The translations under genes and the position numbers were made by a program. The notes under the pieces were generated by a model. The model saw nothing but the letters and a program-made list of their open reading frames with translations, was not told the origin of the DNA and did not search any database. Below, one piece after another: positions 62,370 to 64,000 of a stretch of DNA of 64,000 nucleotides (the stretch's first letter is position 1; the number at the start of each line of letters is the position of its first letter). This DNA comes from Aristolochia californica (Eukaryota > Streptophyta > Magnoliopsida > Piperales > Aristolochiaceae): assembly GCA_029961685.1 (NCBI GenBank), contig JARWKL010000010.1, positions 25,766,067-25,830,066 of the forward strand, given 5' to 3'.

Positions 62370-63093
62370 TGTTGGAAGGTAGGCTCAAGCCCACACGACC
62401 AAAGAAGACCCACATATCTAAGTGTGTTGGAAGATGGGCCCAAGCCCATATGACCTGTTACAATGTGGGACCCACCATGGTGCTCGAGCTGGTGGGACCC
62501 ACCATAAGGACGTAGGTCATCAAGAAGAGTCCAAGAGGACGTGGGACACTAAGAAAAGTCCTCTCCCAAAGCAAGCACGAGTTAAGGAAGCAAGAAATAC
62601 AAGCTGAATTGATTTAGAAGACTTGAAGATCAAGTGGGACCCACAAAGATCTCACGAGCTGGCACTCTTATCAAGTTGTGCTGGGAGATCATGAGGGCCC
62701 ACAAGGATAAGGCTATGAGTTGGCTTATCCATTCCCCTCACGTGAATAATAAGGGACTCCCAGTTCTACTCAAGTTGGTGTTCTAGTTGTTTAGTTTAAA
62801 TAGACTTACTTATATTGAAGAGTTAGAGTTGGAATGTAATTAGGATTGAATGATAAGTTGTATAAGGACTCTACCTCGTCCTCTACTATAAAAAGAGGTC
62901 TTATAAGTCAAAATTAATCAAGTCACACATTCAATCCCGAGTTGGTTCTCTCTCTTCCTCTCCTTACTTGGTCAATCCACTCTTCTCATTTTATTTTTTT
63001 CTCTTCTCTACCGAGAGCTTTCCTCCCCTTTTCTTGGTTTTCTTTCTTCTTTCTCTTGTTCGTGATCATGGAAAATGGATTCTAAATTCAACA
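62370..63093 (+). repeat. Copia 5' LTR
   Basis: It starts TGTTGGAAGGTAGGC and ends AATTCAACA. A second possible start TGTTACAATGTGGGACCC at 62456 corresponds to the start used by the LTRs at 8318 and 38213, so the left boundary is uncertain. It includes CTACTATAAAAAGAGG (promoter-like) near 62882. The following TAGTATCAGAACA (63094) is a weakened primer site. Confidence 0.75.
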
Positions 63094-63582
63094 TAGTATC
63101 AGAACAACATATTTAGGATCCTTCGACAAAGGAATGCTCTAGAGAAATGATGATCAACACCACTCAAAGAAAGCTCTTGTATGAAGGAAGAACACTAGCC
63201 GATAGAAAAGTGTTCAAAAATATTTTTTTTATGCTACTGGTTCTCATTTTTATATGATGATTCAAGGATGAATATGTGAATGCTTTCATCTTATTATCTT
63301 ATGAATATGCATGCCCCTCTATTTAGAAGGAGCTATCAAAACAATTTTATCGGTTTGGAAATTTTGTTTACCGAGACCAGTCCATACTCAGATTATTGAA
63401 ATTTTTTTTTCGTGGGATAAGATTTCCTGATAATCAAAAATTGCTATTGAGCCTCTTATGAGTGGTTTTCTGTAAAAAAAAATTATTTAGCATGGATGCT
63501 ATATTTACATATACCAAGTTGATTGAAGAAGTGTTACTTGGTGATGTTATTTGAAGTTTTTTGTAGAAGAAAAGCCTATCAT
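63094..63582 (+). other. Copia leader
   Basis: AT-rich untranslated region between LTR and gag. No frame with a recognisable domain. Confidence 0.5.
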
Positions 63583-64000
63583 GGCTGATGAGAATATGAA
63601 TATCAAAGGTGATATATTGAAAATCACCACCATACCCTTACGTGGGGTATCAAATTTTATGAGTTGGTCCACCTTGGTTAGGAGGATTCTCATAACCAAA
63701 GACCTACTTGGTCATCTCACTACGCGAGGACCACCTATTGATGAAGATGATATTTTTTTATATGAAATGGTTGAAGAATGATACTTTGGTAAGTGGTTGG
63801 CTGATAAATAGAATGGAAGAACATGTCTCTAGTAAGGTTATTCATCTTGACACTGCTAAACATATTTGGGAGACATGTACTAAACTATATTCATGCCCTG
63901 ATACACTGCATAGACCCTATAGTGCTGGCAGATCAGATGATATTAAATGCACTCATTGTAAATTTCTGGGCCACACTATAGACTAGTGCCGTTATAGGAC
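63583..64000 (+). pseudogene. Copia gag, deleted, running off the window
   Basis: It starts MADENMNIKGDILKITTIPL, then SNFMSWSTLVRRILITKDLL. After a one-base frameshift near 63770 it continues LKNDTLVSGWLINRMEEHVS and HIWETCTKLYSCPDTLH, then jumps to CTHCKFLGHTID and a final C (CCHC knuckle, with a stop before the last Cys). The middle of gag (about 100 residues) is missing. Same family as 2583-3060. Pol would lie beyond the window. Confidence 0.8.

Overview
The window looks like plant nuclear DNA, almost certainly an intergenic, heterochromatin-like stretch of a seed-plant genome. It is packed with Ty1/copia and Ty3/gypsy LTR retrotransposons, small TRIM elements, a hAT transposase relic and low-complexity tracts. 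Primer binding sites match the plant initiator tRNA-Met (TGGTATCAGAGC type), and the captured host genes (GH35 beta-galactosidase, P-class PPR protein, peroxisomal 3-ketoacyl-CoA thiolase, nucleolin-like protein) are plant families. I cannot name the species. There is no intact host gene. The only long intact reading frame is the gag-pol of one young gypsy element (A, 22602-27712).

Layout. 1-2.6 kb: minisatellite, two TRIMs, copia LTR and gypsy LTR debris. 2.6-6.4 kb: decayed copia gag-pol (+) holding a three-LTR TRIM. 6.4-8.3 kb: copia gag relic (-) and a 47-base G run. 8318-12894: near-complete but gag-less copia (-) with both LTRs. 12.9-15.1 kb: GATC-palindrome-rich tract and LTR fragments. 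15083-21150: gene-capturing element E1, carrying beta-galactosidase and nucleolin-like cDNA pieces and interrupted by deleted gypsy D (17285-19537). 21.4-29.7 kb: two copia fragments, the second split by gypsy A. 29.7-30.85 kb: hAT relic. 31157-36458: decayed gypsy B, inserted in the LTR of a non-coding LTR element (N1) whose internal region runs to 38 kb. 38.2-40.6 kb: copia (-). 40577-45045: gypsy C, whose LTR holds a TRIM and whose leader is a TRIM/gypsy hybrid. 45-47.3 kb: second N1 copy (-) and copia debris. 47.3-48.9 kb: AT-rich, geneless. About 48.9-62.4 kb: one old minus-strand copia split by a Tnt1-like copia (51535-56137) and by a second gene-capturing element, E3 (56587-61348). 62.4 kb to the end: 5' part of another copia (+).

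The most interesting observation is the E1/E3 pair. Two insertions with different LTR interiors share LTR ends, primer site, a gag-like remnant ending in a GGGGTAAGT splice-donor-like site, and a homologous AT-rich tract that stops at CAACCAG in both. Beyond that point the sequences are unrelated: E3 carries PPR, tRNA and thiolase pieces, E1 carries beta-galactosidase and nucleolin-like pieces. Next in interest are gypsy elements whose gag-pol frame starts inside the 5' LTR, reads through the primer binding site and ends inside the 3' LTR (A, B, D); a TRIM family at five loci, often in multi-LTR tandem form; and a gypsy whose leader carries TRIM sequence between two primer sites. Exact target-site duplications support the boundaries of gypsy A (CCCTA), gypsy B (GAATT), gypsy D (AGAAG), E3 (TAATG) and the TRIM at 41226 (AGCAG).
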